This document shows, piece after piece, positions 1 to 6,422 of a stretch of DNA of 38,902 nucleotides. Position 1 is the stretch's first letter. The number at the start of each line of letters is the position of its first letter. The DNA comes from Spirochaetaceae bacterium (GTDB taxonomy: Bacteria > Spirochaetota > Spirochaetia > DSM-27196 > PWMO01), in NCBI GenBank assembly GCA_007693945.1, contig RECP01000093.1, positions 1 to 38,902 of the forward strand, written 5' to 3'. Made by a program: the position numbers and the translations under genes. The notes below the pieces were generated by a model. It saw only the letters and a program-made list of their open reading frames with translations, was not told where the DNA came from and did no database searches.

Positions 1-52
1 CTTAAAACGCGCCGCCAGCGTTCGTTCTGAGCCAGGATCAAACTCTCCATGA
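1..52 (-). rRNA. rrs: 16S ribosomal RNA, 5' end only (partial)
   Basis: Read on the minus strand, positions 45 down to 27 give GAGTTTGATCCTGGCTCAG, the universal bacterial 16S start (the 27F primer site), followed by GAACGAACGCTGGCGGCGCG and TTTTAAG. The gene runs off the left edge. The mature 5' end should lie about 8 nt upstream of GAGTTTGATC, near position 52 or 53, by analogy with E. coli numbering. The GGCGGCGCGTTTTAAG wording is the spirochaete form and is the best taxonomic clue here. The gene reads in the same direction as the upstream rib operon. Confidence 0.95.
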
Positions 53-60
53 TATGCTAC

Positions 61-78
61 GCTCCTCCGAAGAGGAGC
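61..78 (-). other. UUCG-capped hairpin just before mature 16S
   Basis: On the minus strand a perfect 7-bp stem (GCTCCTC / GAGGAGC) encloses a TTCG loop closed by C-G, the exceptionally stable cUUCGg tetraloop. It ends about 8 nt before the predicted 16S 5' end, so it probably belongs to the pre-rRNA leader and may help processing or insulate leader folding. There is no T-tract after it, so it is not an intrinsic terminator. Confidence 0.6.
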
Positions 79-308
79 TGTTTCTCACAGATAAAGCTCA
101 ACCCATCATATTTTTCACAAAAATGCTGACAGGTCCGACAGCCGGCACCCAAACCGCACGCCTTCACCGTCTCCGGCTCAAGCCCGCGCCCAGGCACTCA
201 GCTGCCTTCACACCCGTTCACACGCGTGTTTCCTTCCCTTCCCTATTATGTGCCAAAGATCTTCTCATCCGCTCCCGGATGCAGCTCGCGCCGCCTCTCG
301 GGACCGCA

Positions 309-338
309 ACACTACCACAGCGCCCCGGTTGGTGTCAA
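309..338 (-). promoter_or_regulatory. candidate rRNA promoter P2
   Basis: Minus strand: a perfect -35 TTGACA (338-333), 18-bp spacer, -10 TAGTGT (314-309). With P1 it would form the tandem promoter arrangement common upstream of rRNA operons. Start about 255 nt before mature 16S. Confidence 0.45.
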
Positions 339-449
339 CACTCTCACGCAACCACTTCACCCGCAGCACTTCAGCAGAGCCTTATCGGTATGTCACAGAT
401 AACCGGCGGCGGTTTCGACCTCCCGGCCGACCTGCCTGCGGCAAACTGA

Positions 450-479
450 AATCTACCACTTACACCGCTTCAACGTCAA
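450..479 (-). promoter_or_regulatory. candidate rRNA promoter P1
   Basis: Minus strand: -35 TTGACG (479-474), 18-bp spacer, -10 TAGATT (455-450). It points toward 16S, about 395 nt upstream of the mature end. The match to the sigma-70 consensus is good in the -35 box and moderate in the -10 box. Confidence 0.45.
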
Positions 480-596
480 TACCCGCGGGACACTTCAGCG
501 CAGAATTCGTGAAAGTTGGGCCGTACTCTGTTGTATCCGCTGCGCGTGCTCAAACGGGCCGCTTCTGCTGCAGCGATCACCGCAGCCGCCATGGGC

Positions 597-622
597 ATAC
601 CGCGCGCGCGCGCGGCCGGTAT
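597..622 (-). terminator. GC-rich hairpin after ribH, possible weak terminator
   Basis: ATACCG (597-602) and CGGTAT (617-622) are inverted repeats enclosing an alternating (CG)7 run at 601-614. On the minus strand the hairpin begins at the first base of the ribH stop codon. No T-tract follows, so if it terminates it would not be a canonical intrinsic terminator. The alternating CG run is itself prone to Z-DNA. Confidence 0.35.
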
Positions 623-1086
623 CAGCCGAGTTGTGTAAGCAGGTCGACCATCTCAATCAGAGAGAGTGCCGCATCCCACCCGCGGTTGCCGGCTTTGGTT
701 CCCGCGCGCTCGATAGCCTGCTCGACGGTGTCGGACGTGATAACACCGAATATCACCGGCTTGTCGGTTTCCAGTCCAACGCTTGCAACGCCCTTGGAAA
801 CCTCCGCGGCAACGTAGTCAAAATGAGGCGTCCCGCCGCGGATTACGGCCCCCAGACAGATTACCCCATCGATCTCGGGCCGGACCGCCAGCCGCCTGGC
901 AACCAGCGGGATCTCGAAACTGCCCGGCACCCGGCACACGGTGACCGCATTCTGGTCCGCCCCGTGACGCGCCAGGCAATCGAGCGCCCCTTCCAGCAGG
1001 CGCTCGCTGATAAGCGAATTGAAGCGTCCCACAACAATACCCACCCGCACGTCGCGTGCGTTCAGTTTTCCTTCCAGATATCTCAT
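622..1086 (-). CDS. ribH: 6,7-dimethyl-8-ribityllumazine synthase
   Basis: 154 aa, the usual length. Lumazine synthase condenses 5-amino-6-ribitylaminouracil with 3,4-dihydroxy-2-butanone 4-phosphate, the penultimate step of riboflavin synthesis, normally in a cytosolic oligomeric shell. Visible family motifs in order: VVGRFN near residue 20, GSFEIP near 55, [17 protein letters not shown] near 77-93 (its histidine is the catalytic base) and [17 protein letters not shown] with KAGNRG near 113-135. It is the last gene of the rib operon. Its ATG overlaps the ribB stop in an ATGA, so translation is probably coupled. The stop codon runs directly into a GC-rich hairpin. Confidence 0.96.
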   Translation of the reverse strand: MRYLEGKLNARDVRVGIVVGRFNSLISERLLEGALDCLARHGADQNAVTVCRVPGSFEIPLVARRLAVRPEIDGVICLGAVIRGGTPHFDYVAAEVSKGVASVGLETDKPVIFGVITSDTVEQAIERAGTKAGNRGWDAALSLIEMVDLLTQLG

Positions 1087-1727
1087 ATTCTGCTCTCCTG
1101 CGGTTGTTTCAGCTGTTCGTACTGCACCAGTTCCGCAACTGAGACCACCGGCATATCGAACCGTCGGGCCAGCGCGAGAAGCTCGGTGTGCCCCGCCGCG
1201 GCGCCCGAGGCATCCAGGATCTCACAGATCATCGCCGCCGGCTCCAGTTCCGCCAGCTCGGCAAGCAGGACCGCGGCTTCGGTATGCCCGCGGCGGCCCC
1301 GCAGGCCGCGCGAATCCGCAACAATCGGAAATATGTGCCCGGGACGTGCCAACGCCGAAGGCGCCGTGGTGCGGTCCGCGACAAGCCGCAACGTCAGTGC
1401 ACGATCGTGCACTGATATACCGGTGGTCACTCCTTCTGCCGCGTCCACCGAGACGGTGAAGTTGGTACCGTGCAACGCACGGTTATCAGCCTCCTGCAGC
1501 CCCAACTGAAGCGCGTCGGCAATTCGCGCCGCAATTGCACAGCACACCAGCCCGCGAGCGTGCGTAACAGCGAAGTTGACAGCCTCGGGCGTCGCGTACT
1601 GCGCCGCCATGACCAGGTCCCCTTCGTTCTCCCGGTCGGCGTCGTCGATAACCACCACCATGCCGCGGTTTCTGATGACCGTAACCGCCGTTGCCACTCG
1701 CTTCGCAGTCTGCTCCACGCCACTCAT
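1083..1727 (-). CDS. ribB: 3,4-dihydroxy-2-butanone 4-phosphate synthase
   Basis: 214 aa, monofunctional. It converts ribulose 5-phosphate to formate and the four-carbon precursor used by RibH. Motifs: [15 protein letters not shown] (acidic metal-binding loop), [23 protein letters not shown] and [18 protein letters not shown] chose the ATG at 1727 because it overlaps the ribE stop as ATGA; an in-frame GTG five codons earlier is possible but poorer. The C-terminus ends about where a RibBA fusion would begin its GTP cyclohydrolase II half, and no ribA lies in this operon, so that activity must be encoded elsewhere. Near the end [16 protein letters not shown] replaces the more usual sequence of the family. 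Confidence 0.95.
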   Translation of the reverse strand: MSGVEQTAKRVATAVTVIRNRGMVVVIDDADRENEGDLVMAAQYATPEAVNFAVTHARGLVCCAIAARIADALQLGLQEADNRALHGTNFTVSVDAAEGVTTGISVHDRALTLRLVADRTTAPSALARPGHIFPIVADSRGLRGRRGHTEAAVLLAELAELEPAAMICEILDASGAAAGHTELLALARRFDMPVVSVAELVQYEQLKQPQESRI

Positions 1728-2410
1728 GATTTGTATCCCCACTCGGAAAGCTGTTCCAGACTCAACGTTGCGCCATACGCTTCAGTCGCCGATCGCTCCG
1801 GAGGACGACCCGACGTTGGCGCGTATCCGTGCAGCAGCCGCTCCACGTAGCGTCCGATGATATCGACCTCGATATTGACCGCATCTCCGACCTGTCTGGA
1901 GGCCAGGGTTGTTGCACCGGCGCTGTAAGGAATCAGGTTGATCGAAAAACCGCACGCCGTCAGGCTTGCCACGGTCAGGCTGACACCGTCCAGCGCCACC
2001 GATCCTTCGCACACCACGAAACGCATCAGCTCTTCTGGAATACGCACGCTGAACAGGAATCCTTCCCCGCGAGGTATCAGCGCCTCCACAACTCCCACGT
2101 CCTGGACGTGCCCCTGCACGAAATGCCCGCCAATGCGATCGGTCGGTCGTAGACTGCGTTCGAGGTTGAGCGCCCGCCCAACGGTGAGTCGGCCCAACGT
2201 AGTCTTCTGAACGGTTTCGCCGACCGCCTGCACGGCAAAACCGCGGGCATCAAGTCGGGTGACCGTCTGACACACCCCGTCAACCGCAACCGAGTCCGAT
2301 ACCGCTATGCCGTCAACAAGTTGCGGACAATCGATCCAGATCTCCACCCCCGATGCGATCGCACGCGTCCGCCGAACACGCCCGATCGACTCAACAATTC
2401 CCGTAAACAT
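1724..2410 (-). CDS. ribE: riboflavin synthase alpha chain
   Basis: 228 aa. It dismutates two 6,7-dimethyl-8-ribityllumazine molecules into riboflavin and the pyrimidine precursor. It begins with the family signature MFTGIVESIG and contains two tandem lumazine-binding barrels, roughly residues 1-95 and 96-195. The second shows GGHFVQGHVQDVG and the CEGSVALDGVSLTVA segment. The C-terminal ~30 residues (after GYAPTSG) extend beyond the usual end and look unstructured. The start overlaps the end of ribD by 20 nt and the stop overlaps ribB as ATGA, indicating one coupled polycistron. Confidence 0.95.
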   Translation of the reverse strand: MFTGIVESIGRVRRTRAIASGVEIWIDCPQLVDGIAVSDSVAVDGVCQTVTRLDARGFAVQAVGETVQKTTLGRLTVGRALNLERSLRPTDRIGGHFVQGHVQDVGVVEALIPRGEGFLFSVRIPEELMRFVVCEGSVALDGVSLTVASLTACGFSINLIPYSAGATTLASRQVGDAVNIEVDIIGRYVERLLHGYAPTSGRPPERSATEAYGATLSLEQLSEWGYKS

Positions 2411-3533
2411 AGCCTTCCTCCATCAACGCATCGGGTACCGCACCAGCTTCAGCATGGCCCACGACTTCACGGTGCCTGAATCCGGATCCGAACAGCTGAC
2501 GTGGATCGCGGTATCCGCTGATCAACACACCGTTGCCCAACCGCTCGATCGACACTTCCTGCAATGCAATCGCATCGGCAATTGAGGCAATACCAAGGCC
2601 GTCCACTGTTCTCACTCCCCCGCCAAGGATCCTGGGTGCCACAAACAGAGAGAGCCTGTCCCACAGGCCCCGCGCCAGGAACGATGACAAAACCCGCGAG
2701 CCGCCTTCAACCAAGACCGACTGGACGTCACGGCGCAGCAGATCATCGAGCAAAGCATGCAGATCGACGTGGGTGCGGCCGGCTTCAGGTTGGTAGACCA
2801 GCGTCCGGTCGGCAAACCGATCATGAAACAGCGGCGAATCAGCAGGCAGCGGCCTGCAACCGGACAGCACGACACGCAGCGGCTGTCTGCCCGCAACGTG
2901 ACGCACCGTAAGCAGCGGATTGTCGCGGCGTACCGTAGCGGCCCCAACCACCACGGCGTCACCGGCAGCACGCAGTTCGTGCGCCACGGTGCGTGCCTGC
3001 TTGTCGGTGATCCAGCGCGAATCTCCATCGGCGGTCGCGATGTACCCGTCGAGCGTCTGCGCAGCCTTTAGGTGCACGAACGGTCGCCGCAGGCGCACCG
3101 CGGCGGCAAACGCCTCGTTCAGTTGCAGCGCCGGCATTGCCAGCGGACCGACGGTCACTTCTATGCCGGCCTCTCGCAACGCGGCGACTCCTCGTCCGTC
3201 AACCGCGGGGTTGGGATCGAGCGCCGCGACCACCACGCGCCCGATGCCCTCGGAAATGATACGCCGCGTGCACGGCGGTGTGCGCTTGTACGGCCCGTCA
3301 TGACAACACGGTTCCAGAGTACAATAGAGTGTAGCTCCGCGAAGCGGTTGGTCGGCGGCCTCGATGGCCGCCACCTCGGCGTGTTCGCTACCAGCCCGGC
3401 GATGCCAGCCTTCAGCGATAACGCGGCCGTCCTTGACCAGCAGTGCCCCTACGGCCGGGTTCGGACGGGTCAGCCCCAGTCCTCGCCGAGCGAGGGCCAG
3501 TGCCCGCGACATGAATTCTGTGTCGTGATCCAA
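2391..3533 (-). CDS. ribD: bifunctional riboflavin deaminase/reductase
   Basis: 380 aa, two domains. The N-terminal half (about 1-145) is a zinc-dependent pyrimidine deaminase with HAEVAAIEAA and CTLEPCCHDGPYKRTPPC as zinc site; the C-terminal half (about 147-355) is the NADPH-dependent reductase with KAAQTLDGYIATADGDSRWI and VEGGSRVLSSFLARGLWD. Together they catalyse the second and third steps of riboflavin synthesis. The linker between the zinc cysteines has a few extra residues (DGPYKR) compared with the common HHGRTPPC. The start is TTG at 3533: a GAGGAG lies 7 nt upstream, and the residues it adds (MDHDTEFMSRALALA) align with the normal N-terminus, which the internal ATG at 3512 would cut off. 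First gene of the FMN-controlled operon. Confidence 0.95.
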   Translation of the reverse strand: MDHDTEFMSRALALARRGLGLTRPNPAVGALLVKDGRVIAEGWHRRAGSEHAEVAAIEAADQPLRGATLYCTLEPCCHDGPYKRTPPCTRRIISEGIGRVVVAALDPNPAVDGRGVAALREAGIEVTVGPLAMPALQLNEAFAAAVRLRRPFVHLKAAQTLDGYIATADGDSRWITDKQARTVAHELRAAGDAVVVGAATVRRDNPLLTVRHVAGRQPLRVVLSGCRPLPADSPLFHDRFADRTLVYQPEAGRTHVDLHALLDDLLRRDVQSVLVEGGSRVLSSFLARGLWDRLSLFVAPRILGGGVRTVDGLGIASIADAIALQEVSIERLGNGVLISGYRDPRQLFGSGFRHREVVGHAEAGAVPDALMEEGYVYGNC

Positions 3534-3536
3534 AAC

Positions 3537-3565
3537 GCGCTCCTCGATTGCGTTACTCGGGGCGC
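3537..3565 (-). promoter_or_regulatory. possible hairpin masking the ribD ribosome binding site
   Basis: On the minus strand GCGCCCC (3565-3559) can pair with GGAGCGC (3543-3537) with one C-A mismatch, closing a 15-nt loop. The 3' arm includes the GGAG core of the ribD Shine-Dalgarno. No hairpin plus T-tract occurs between the riboswitch and ribD, so translational control through this element is the simplest reading. Pairing was judged by eye. Confidence 0.4.
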
Positions 3566-3622
3566 AGTGCTGGGAGACGCCGGGTATCGACCGTCTTTGG
3601 ACTGTATGGAGTGGTTCATTGC

Positions 3623-3747
3623 ATCTTCTCCCATCCGGACTGTAACCGTCGGCACCGGAATCTCACCGGTTCAATCCGTCCTGTTTGTTTTCAGACGGAA
3701 TCGCGGGCTTTCACCGCCGGTGGGGACTTTCACCCCGCCCCGAAGAT
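3623..3747 (-). ncRNA. FMN riboswitch (RFN element)
   Basis: The minus strand from 3747 to 3623 reads as a complete RFN aptamer. It opens with ATCTTCGGGGC and the GGTGAAAGTCCCCACCGGCGGT block, then AGCCCGCGA, a variable arm (about 3700-3680), CCGGTGAGATTCCGGTGCCGACGG, and TCCGGATGGGAGAAGAT at the 3' end. The terminal P1 helix is ATCTTC (3747-3742) with GAAGAT (3628-3623). RFN elements bind flavin mononucleotide and shut down riboflavin genes when FMN is plentiful. Here it precedes ribD by 89 nt. Confidence 0.97.
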
Positions 3748-3754
3748 TAACGTT

Positions 3755-3783
3755 AATATGCTTTGATCCGGCGCCGGTGTCAA
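3755..3783 (-). promoter_or_regulatory. rib operon promoter
   Basis: Minus strand: -35 TTGACA (3783-3778), exactly 17-bp spacer, -10 CATATT (3760-3755). The predicted start, about 7 nt downstream (near 3748), coincides with the first base of the riboswitch P1 helix at 3747. The -35 box overlaps the stop codon of the upstream phosphatidyltransferase gene (3780-3782), so the rib operon is probably an independent unit. Confidence 0.8.
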
Positions 3784-4361
3784 GCCGAGCGCCGCGATTT
3801 CAAGAAGACGGTGACGTAGTCCACAAACGAGACTACGCACAACAGGGCGGCGAGACTGAAGATGATCAGAGCCAGCGTGCGAACGGTACCGGCAGCTGCC
3901 GAAAACGCGCCGGTGCGCTCCACGGTCAGCACCGACAAACCGATCACGCCGCTCAGGAAGTAGAAGACCGCCTTGAGTTTGCCACCCTTGCGGGCCGCCA
4001 GCGCGGTACCTTCGCGATACATGATCATACGCAAAAACACAATCCCGTACTCACGATAGAAGATGATGATCAACACCCAGAGCGGCATGATCCCGACTGC
4101 CGCAAAACAGATGAAGAACGTCAGACGGCTGATTACGTCGGAAAACGGATCGAGCAGCTTGCCGAGATCAGTCACTTCGTTGCGCGCACGCGCAATCGCA
4201 CCGTCTACCGCATCACTGATTTCGGTCAAGGCCATGACAACCCACAGCAGGACTGTCGTACCGACAAGAAAGGAACCGGTCCAGACCGGCAGGAAAAACA
4301 AAACGAAAAACAGCGGAGCCATAATGAGACGCGACACGGTCAGGTAAAGCGCGACGTTCAT
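3780..4361 (-). CDS. CDP-alcohol phosphatidyltransferase (PgsA-like)
   Basis: 193 aa integral membrane enzyme. The signature D-x2-DG-x2-AR-x8-G-x3-D-x3-D is complete: DAVDGAIAR, eight residues, G-KLL-D-PFS-D. The aspartates bind the metal that activates the CDP-alcohol. Several hydrophobic segments follow, as in PgsA (phosphatidylglycerophosphate synthase), and the length fits that family, but the alcohol acceptor cannot be read from sequence. I chose the ATG at 4361: a TTG 13 codons upstream would lie within the -35 box. A strong promoter (4368-4396) places the transcript start at or within a base of this ATG, and there is no Shine-Dalgarno. It is divergent from a second family member. Confidence 0.88.
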   Translation of the reverse strand: MNVALYLTVSRLIMAPLFFVLFFLPVWTGSFLVGTTVLLWVVMALTEISDAVDGAIARARNEVTDLGKLLDPFSDVISRLTFFICFAAVGIMPLWVLIIIFYREYGIVFLRMIMYREGTALAARKGGKLKAVFYFLSGVIGLSVLTVERTGAFSAAAGTVRTLALIIFSLAALLCVVSFVDYVTVFLKSRRSA

Positions 4362-4367
4362 TGCGTC

Positions 4368-4396
4368 ATGGTAGTGACAGCCACCGCTGCTGTCAA
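4368..4396 (-). promoter_or_regulatory. promoter of the minus-strand phosphatidyltransferase
   Basis: Minus strand: perfect -35 TTGACA (4396-4391), 17-bp spacer, -10 TACCAT (4373-4368). Only six bases separate the -10 box from the ATG at 4361, so the predicted start is the A of the start codon: a leaderless mRNA. Confidence 0.65.
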
Positions 4397-4408
4397 GCAA
4401 CGTTGACA
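4391..4408. promoter_or_regulatory. palindrome formed by two back-to-back -35 boxes
   Basis: TGTCAAGCAACGTTGACA: perfect TTGACA hexamers facing away from each other across six bases, for the divergent phosphatidyltransferase genes. RNA polymerase bound at one should exclude it from the other; a dimeric regulator could also bind this symmetric site (inference). Confidence 0.6.
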
Positions 4409-4432
4409 GAACGGGCCGCGCTTCCGTACAGT
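4403..4432 (+). promoter_or_regulatory. promoter of the plus-strand phosphatidyltransferase
   Basis: -35 TTGACA (4403-4408), 18-bp spacer, -10 TACAGT (4427-4432). The predicted start near 4439 leaves about 3 nt before the ATG at 4442. Confidence 0.6.
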
Positions 4433-4441
4433 GAAGCAGAT

Positions 4442-5245
4442 ATGTCGTTGCGTCACCGCCTGCTCTTCAGTATCGCAATCACAATTGCTGGCCTGTTCAC
4501 TCTTCAGGCTCTCCTGTTTCTGTCGCTGATGCTGACATTCGGCATCAGCAGCGATGAAGTATCATACTTCGTGATTGTGCTCCTGATGGTTCACTGCGCC
4601 CTTCTGATCTTCCTCGTTGTTATGCAGGACAGCTTCTACGTCCTGCCGTCAAGGCGGCAGCTGCAGCGCGTCAACTTCACCAACGTTTTGACCCTGACGC
4701 GGATCAGCTCCACACCTACCATTCTCTACCTGCTGATACTTTCCGAGAAATACCCGATCACGGCGGTGACGGTGACATTCACTGCGCTGGTCTTTCTGAC
4801 CGATCTGCTGGACGGCAGAATCTCGCGTAGAACCGGGCAACTCACGCGCGTGGGCCAGTATCTGGACAGCATGAGCGACTACGCGATGCTTATCGCCATC
4901 TCAATAGCATACGTGCACTACGGACTGGTTTCGCGCTGGTTCTTCCGCCTGGTGATGTTTCGATTACTGTTCCAGTGGGTTGGTATGGGGCTGTTGCTTG
5001 TGGCACACGGCGCGGTGGAGCCGCGTTCATCGATCTGGGGCAAAGCATCGGTCTTTGCGGTCATGAGCCTCTACGCGCTGGCGCTGCTGCGACTGGTGCC
5101 CCGCGCTCGATCGCAGGTCGAGCTGCTCTACCCGTGGCCCGAGCTGGCGGTAGCCGGCATCGTGGGAGTATCGATAGTCGAAAAGGCATTCTCGCTGGCG
5201 CGTGGGTTCCGGCACGCCGCGCGCGGCGGATCAGACCGCGGCTAA
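4442..5245 (+). CDS. CDP-alcohol phosphatidyltransferase, second copy
   Basis: 267 aa. The family signature is present as DLLDGRIS-R, eight residues, G-QYL-D-SMS-D; the usual alanine before the arginine is serine, a mild change. It differs from the neighbouring minus-strand enzyme by an N-terminal extension of about 75 residues with two extra membrane helices (about 9-32 and 40-60) before the catalytic part. The rest has four or so further helices. The acceptor alcohol is not identifiable. The ATG at 4442 was chosen over an upstream in-frame ATG at 4361 that lies before the promoter; GAAG 6 nt upstream is only a weak ribosome site. The stop (TAA) overlaps the stop (TAG) of the convergent WGR-like gene in a shared CTAA. 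Confidence 0.85.
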   Translation: MSLRHRLLFSIAITIAGLFTLQALLFLSLMLTFGISSDEVSYFVIVLLMVHCALLIFLVVMQDSFYVLPSRRQLQRVNFTNVLTLTRISSTPTILYLLILSEKYPITAVTVTFTALVFLTDLLDGRISRRTGQLTRVGQYLDSMSDYAMLIAISIAYVHYGLVSRWFFRLVMFRLLFQWVGMGLLLVAHGAVEPRSSIWGKASVFAVMSLYALALLRLVPRARSQVELLYPWPELAVAGIVGVSIVEKAFSLARGFRHAARGGSDRG

Positions 5246-5580
5246 CCGGCCTCCAGGATCCGAGGCTGCCGCAAGGCGTGTTGCAGCCGATGGAACTCGT
5301 TGCGTCGGAAATAGCTGTAGAGCACCTTGTAACCGGTACTCACGCGCTCTGCGATCACTTGTTCGAGCTTCTGCTGCTTCTCTTTCTCACTGTCAAAGGT
5401 GAACGTTTTCTCCCTGCCCTGCGTCAGGGCAACCCCCCAGGAAACGGTGAAGCTGTGCCGCACAAACAGATGCCGCTGCCGATCGCTGATGCAGTAGTAG
5501 TAGAGCCGACGCGCCGCATCCGTCTTATAGAACGTGATCATCATGTCTCTCTGTGTATCGTCCAGTAGAGCTGAATGCAT
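5242..5580 (-). CDS. small WGR-like domain protein
   Basis: 112 aa as drawn. The central part (LFVRHSFTVSWGVALTQGRE to GYKVLYSY) resembles a WGR domain: a beta strand ending in a tryptophan-glycine pair, a TxGR-type turn, then a lysine-rich helix (SEKEKQQKLEQVIAERV) and a closing GYK strand. WGR domains bind nucleic acid in PARPs and occur alone in small bacterial proteins of unknown role. The canonical third residue R of WGR is V here, so the match is partial. Start uncertain: ATG 5580 has no ribosome site; TTG 5601 overlaps the upstream stop as TTGA; twin ATGs at 5544/5541 follow AGAGAG. Last gene of the thrS cluster. Confidence 0.6.
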   Translation of the reverse strand: MHSALLDDTQRDMMITFYKTDAARRLYYYCISDRQRHLFVRHSFTVSWGVALTQGREKTFTFDSEKEKQQKLEQVIAERVSTGYKVLYSYFRRNEFHRLQHALRQPRILEAG

Positions 5581-5597
5581 GACCGGAAATCGGTCGA

Positions 5598-6422
5598 TCA
5601 ATGACGCGTGTCAAGTATTAGCCGTTCAGCCGCCGGGATACGCAGCGTGTACTCCGATGAGGCGCTGACCCGTCTGGGTTCCGTCAGACGCGTGTCTATC
5701 CGTACACCGGGGACGCGCCCGGCTCGCACAAGCGATTCCACACGCAGCGCAGTTTCCGACGGCAGAGTACTGATCGGGCCGGTTGCCAGGCGCGTAAACG
5801 TTCCCCCGGTCGGATCATAGCGGTAACCGTGGACCGCATGCAGCCGCACGGCATAACGGCAGCCGAGCAGGAAGTACGCGTGATGCAGCTTTATCAGCTC
5901 GATCTCGATTGCCACTGCGCCGCCGCGCACCTCCATCGGACCGATCAGCACCTCATGCCAATCGCCCCGGCCGGCATCCATTAGCTCGATAGTCAGTCGC
6001 TCCTGGTGCGCCGACAACACCCGCAGGCCGGCGATATCATCAGGCGGATAGGCCGGCGTCCAGGTCTGGAGGTAACCGCTGAACAGCACCAGTACCACGG
6101 AAAGCAGCAGTGCCAACGGCACTCCAATCAGCAGTGGCAGCGACACAGCGGCCAGCGCCACTGCCAGCACACCGGCACCGAAGAGCCAGAGCGCCGGATC
6201 GAGAAAACGCGATGGTCCGGGGATGAAAACCGCCAGGGTGAGCAGTACCAGGGTGGTGCTGATCAGAAAGAGCGCCGTCGCCATGTCGCGCTCGCGCCGG
6301 CGACGCAGGCGGCCCCGTAACAGGCACGCAGTGAACAGATTGCGCACGGCAGCCGCCAGCGTCAGCGCGGCCAGGGCTACCCAGGACCACGGCGTCCGGA
6401 CCAGAAACTCAGCGTACCCCAT
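5598..6422 (-). CDS. membrane protein of unknown function
   Basis: 274 aa; I do not recognise the family. The N-terminal half is membrane embedded: a helix at about 8-30, a short basic loop (RGRLRRRRERD), a helix at about 48-66, and a long hydrophobic stretch at about 75-115 that can form two helices. The remaining ~150 residues are soluble, with alternating strand-like segments and no cysteines in a motif. By the positive-inside rule the RGRLRRRR loop should be cytoplasmic. The start is ATG 6422, preceded by GGTGA and overlapping the carboxypeptidase stop by 14 nt; an upstream TTG at 6458 is less likely. Cotranscription with thrS and the M32 peptidase is likely from overlaps. Confidence 0.75.
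   Translation of the reverse strand: MGYAEFLVRTPWSWVALAALTLAAAVRNLFTACLLRGRLRRRRERDMATALFLISTTLVLLTLAVFIPGPSRFLDPALWLFGAGVLAVALAAVSLPLLIGVPLALLLSVVLVLFSGYLQTWTPAYPPDDIAGLRVLSAHQERLTIELMDAGRGDWHEVLIGPMEVRGGAVAIEIELIKLHHAYFLLGCRYAVRLHAVHGYRYDPTGGTFTRLATGPISTLPSETALRVESLVRAGRVPGVRIDTRLTEPRRVSASSEYTLRIPAAERLILDTRH

Larger units (their letters stand above)
53..621 (-). promoter_or_regulatory. rRNA leader and promoter region, no gene
   Basis: This ~570-bp gap between ribH and 16S has no convincing coding sequence: open frames here lack ribosome binding sites and recognisable protein motifs. I saw no tRNA cloverleaf. It holds two candidate sigma-70 promoters reading toward 16S (450-479 and 309-338), a UUCG hairpin at 61-78, and at 86-101 a minus-strand TTGAGCTTTATCTG that loosely resembles the boxA antitermination element (TGCTCTTTA). 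The boxA reading is weak. Confidence 0.6.

Noticed and set aside
54-817. Plus-strand open frames in the rRNA leader
   Set aside because: They have no ribosome binding site, are rich in Arg/Ser/Pro as expected of non-coding GC-rich DNA, and one continues into ribH antisense.
3072-4406. Long plus-strand open frame across ribD, the riboswitch and the phosphatidyltransferase
   Set aside because: It crosses a certain riboswitch and two genes with clear family motifs on the minus strand; its translation is low-complexity and charged.
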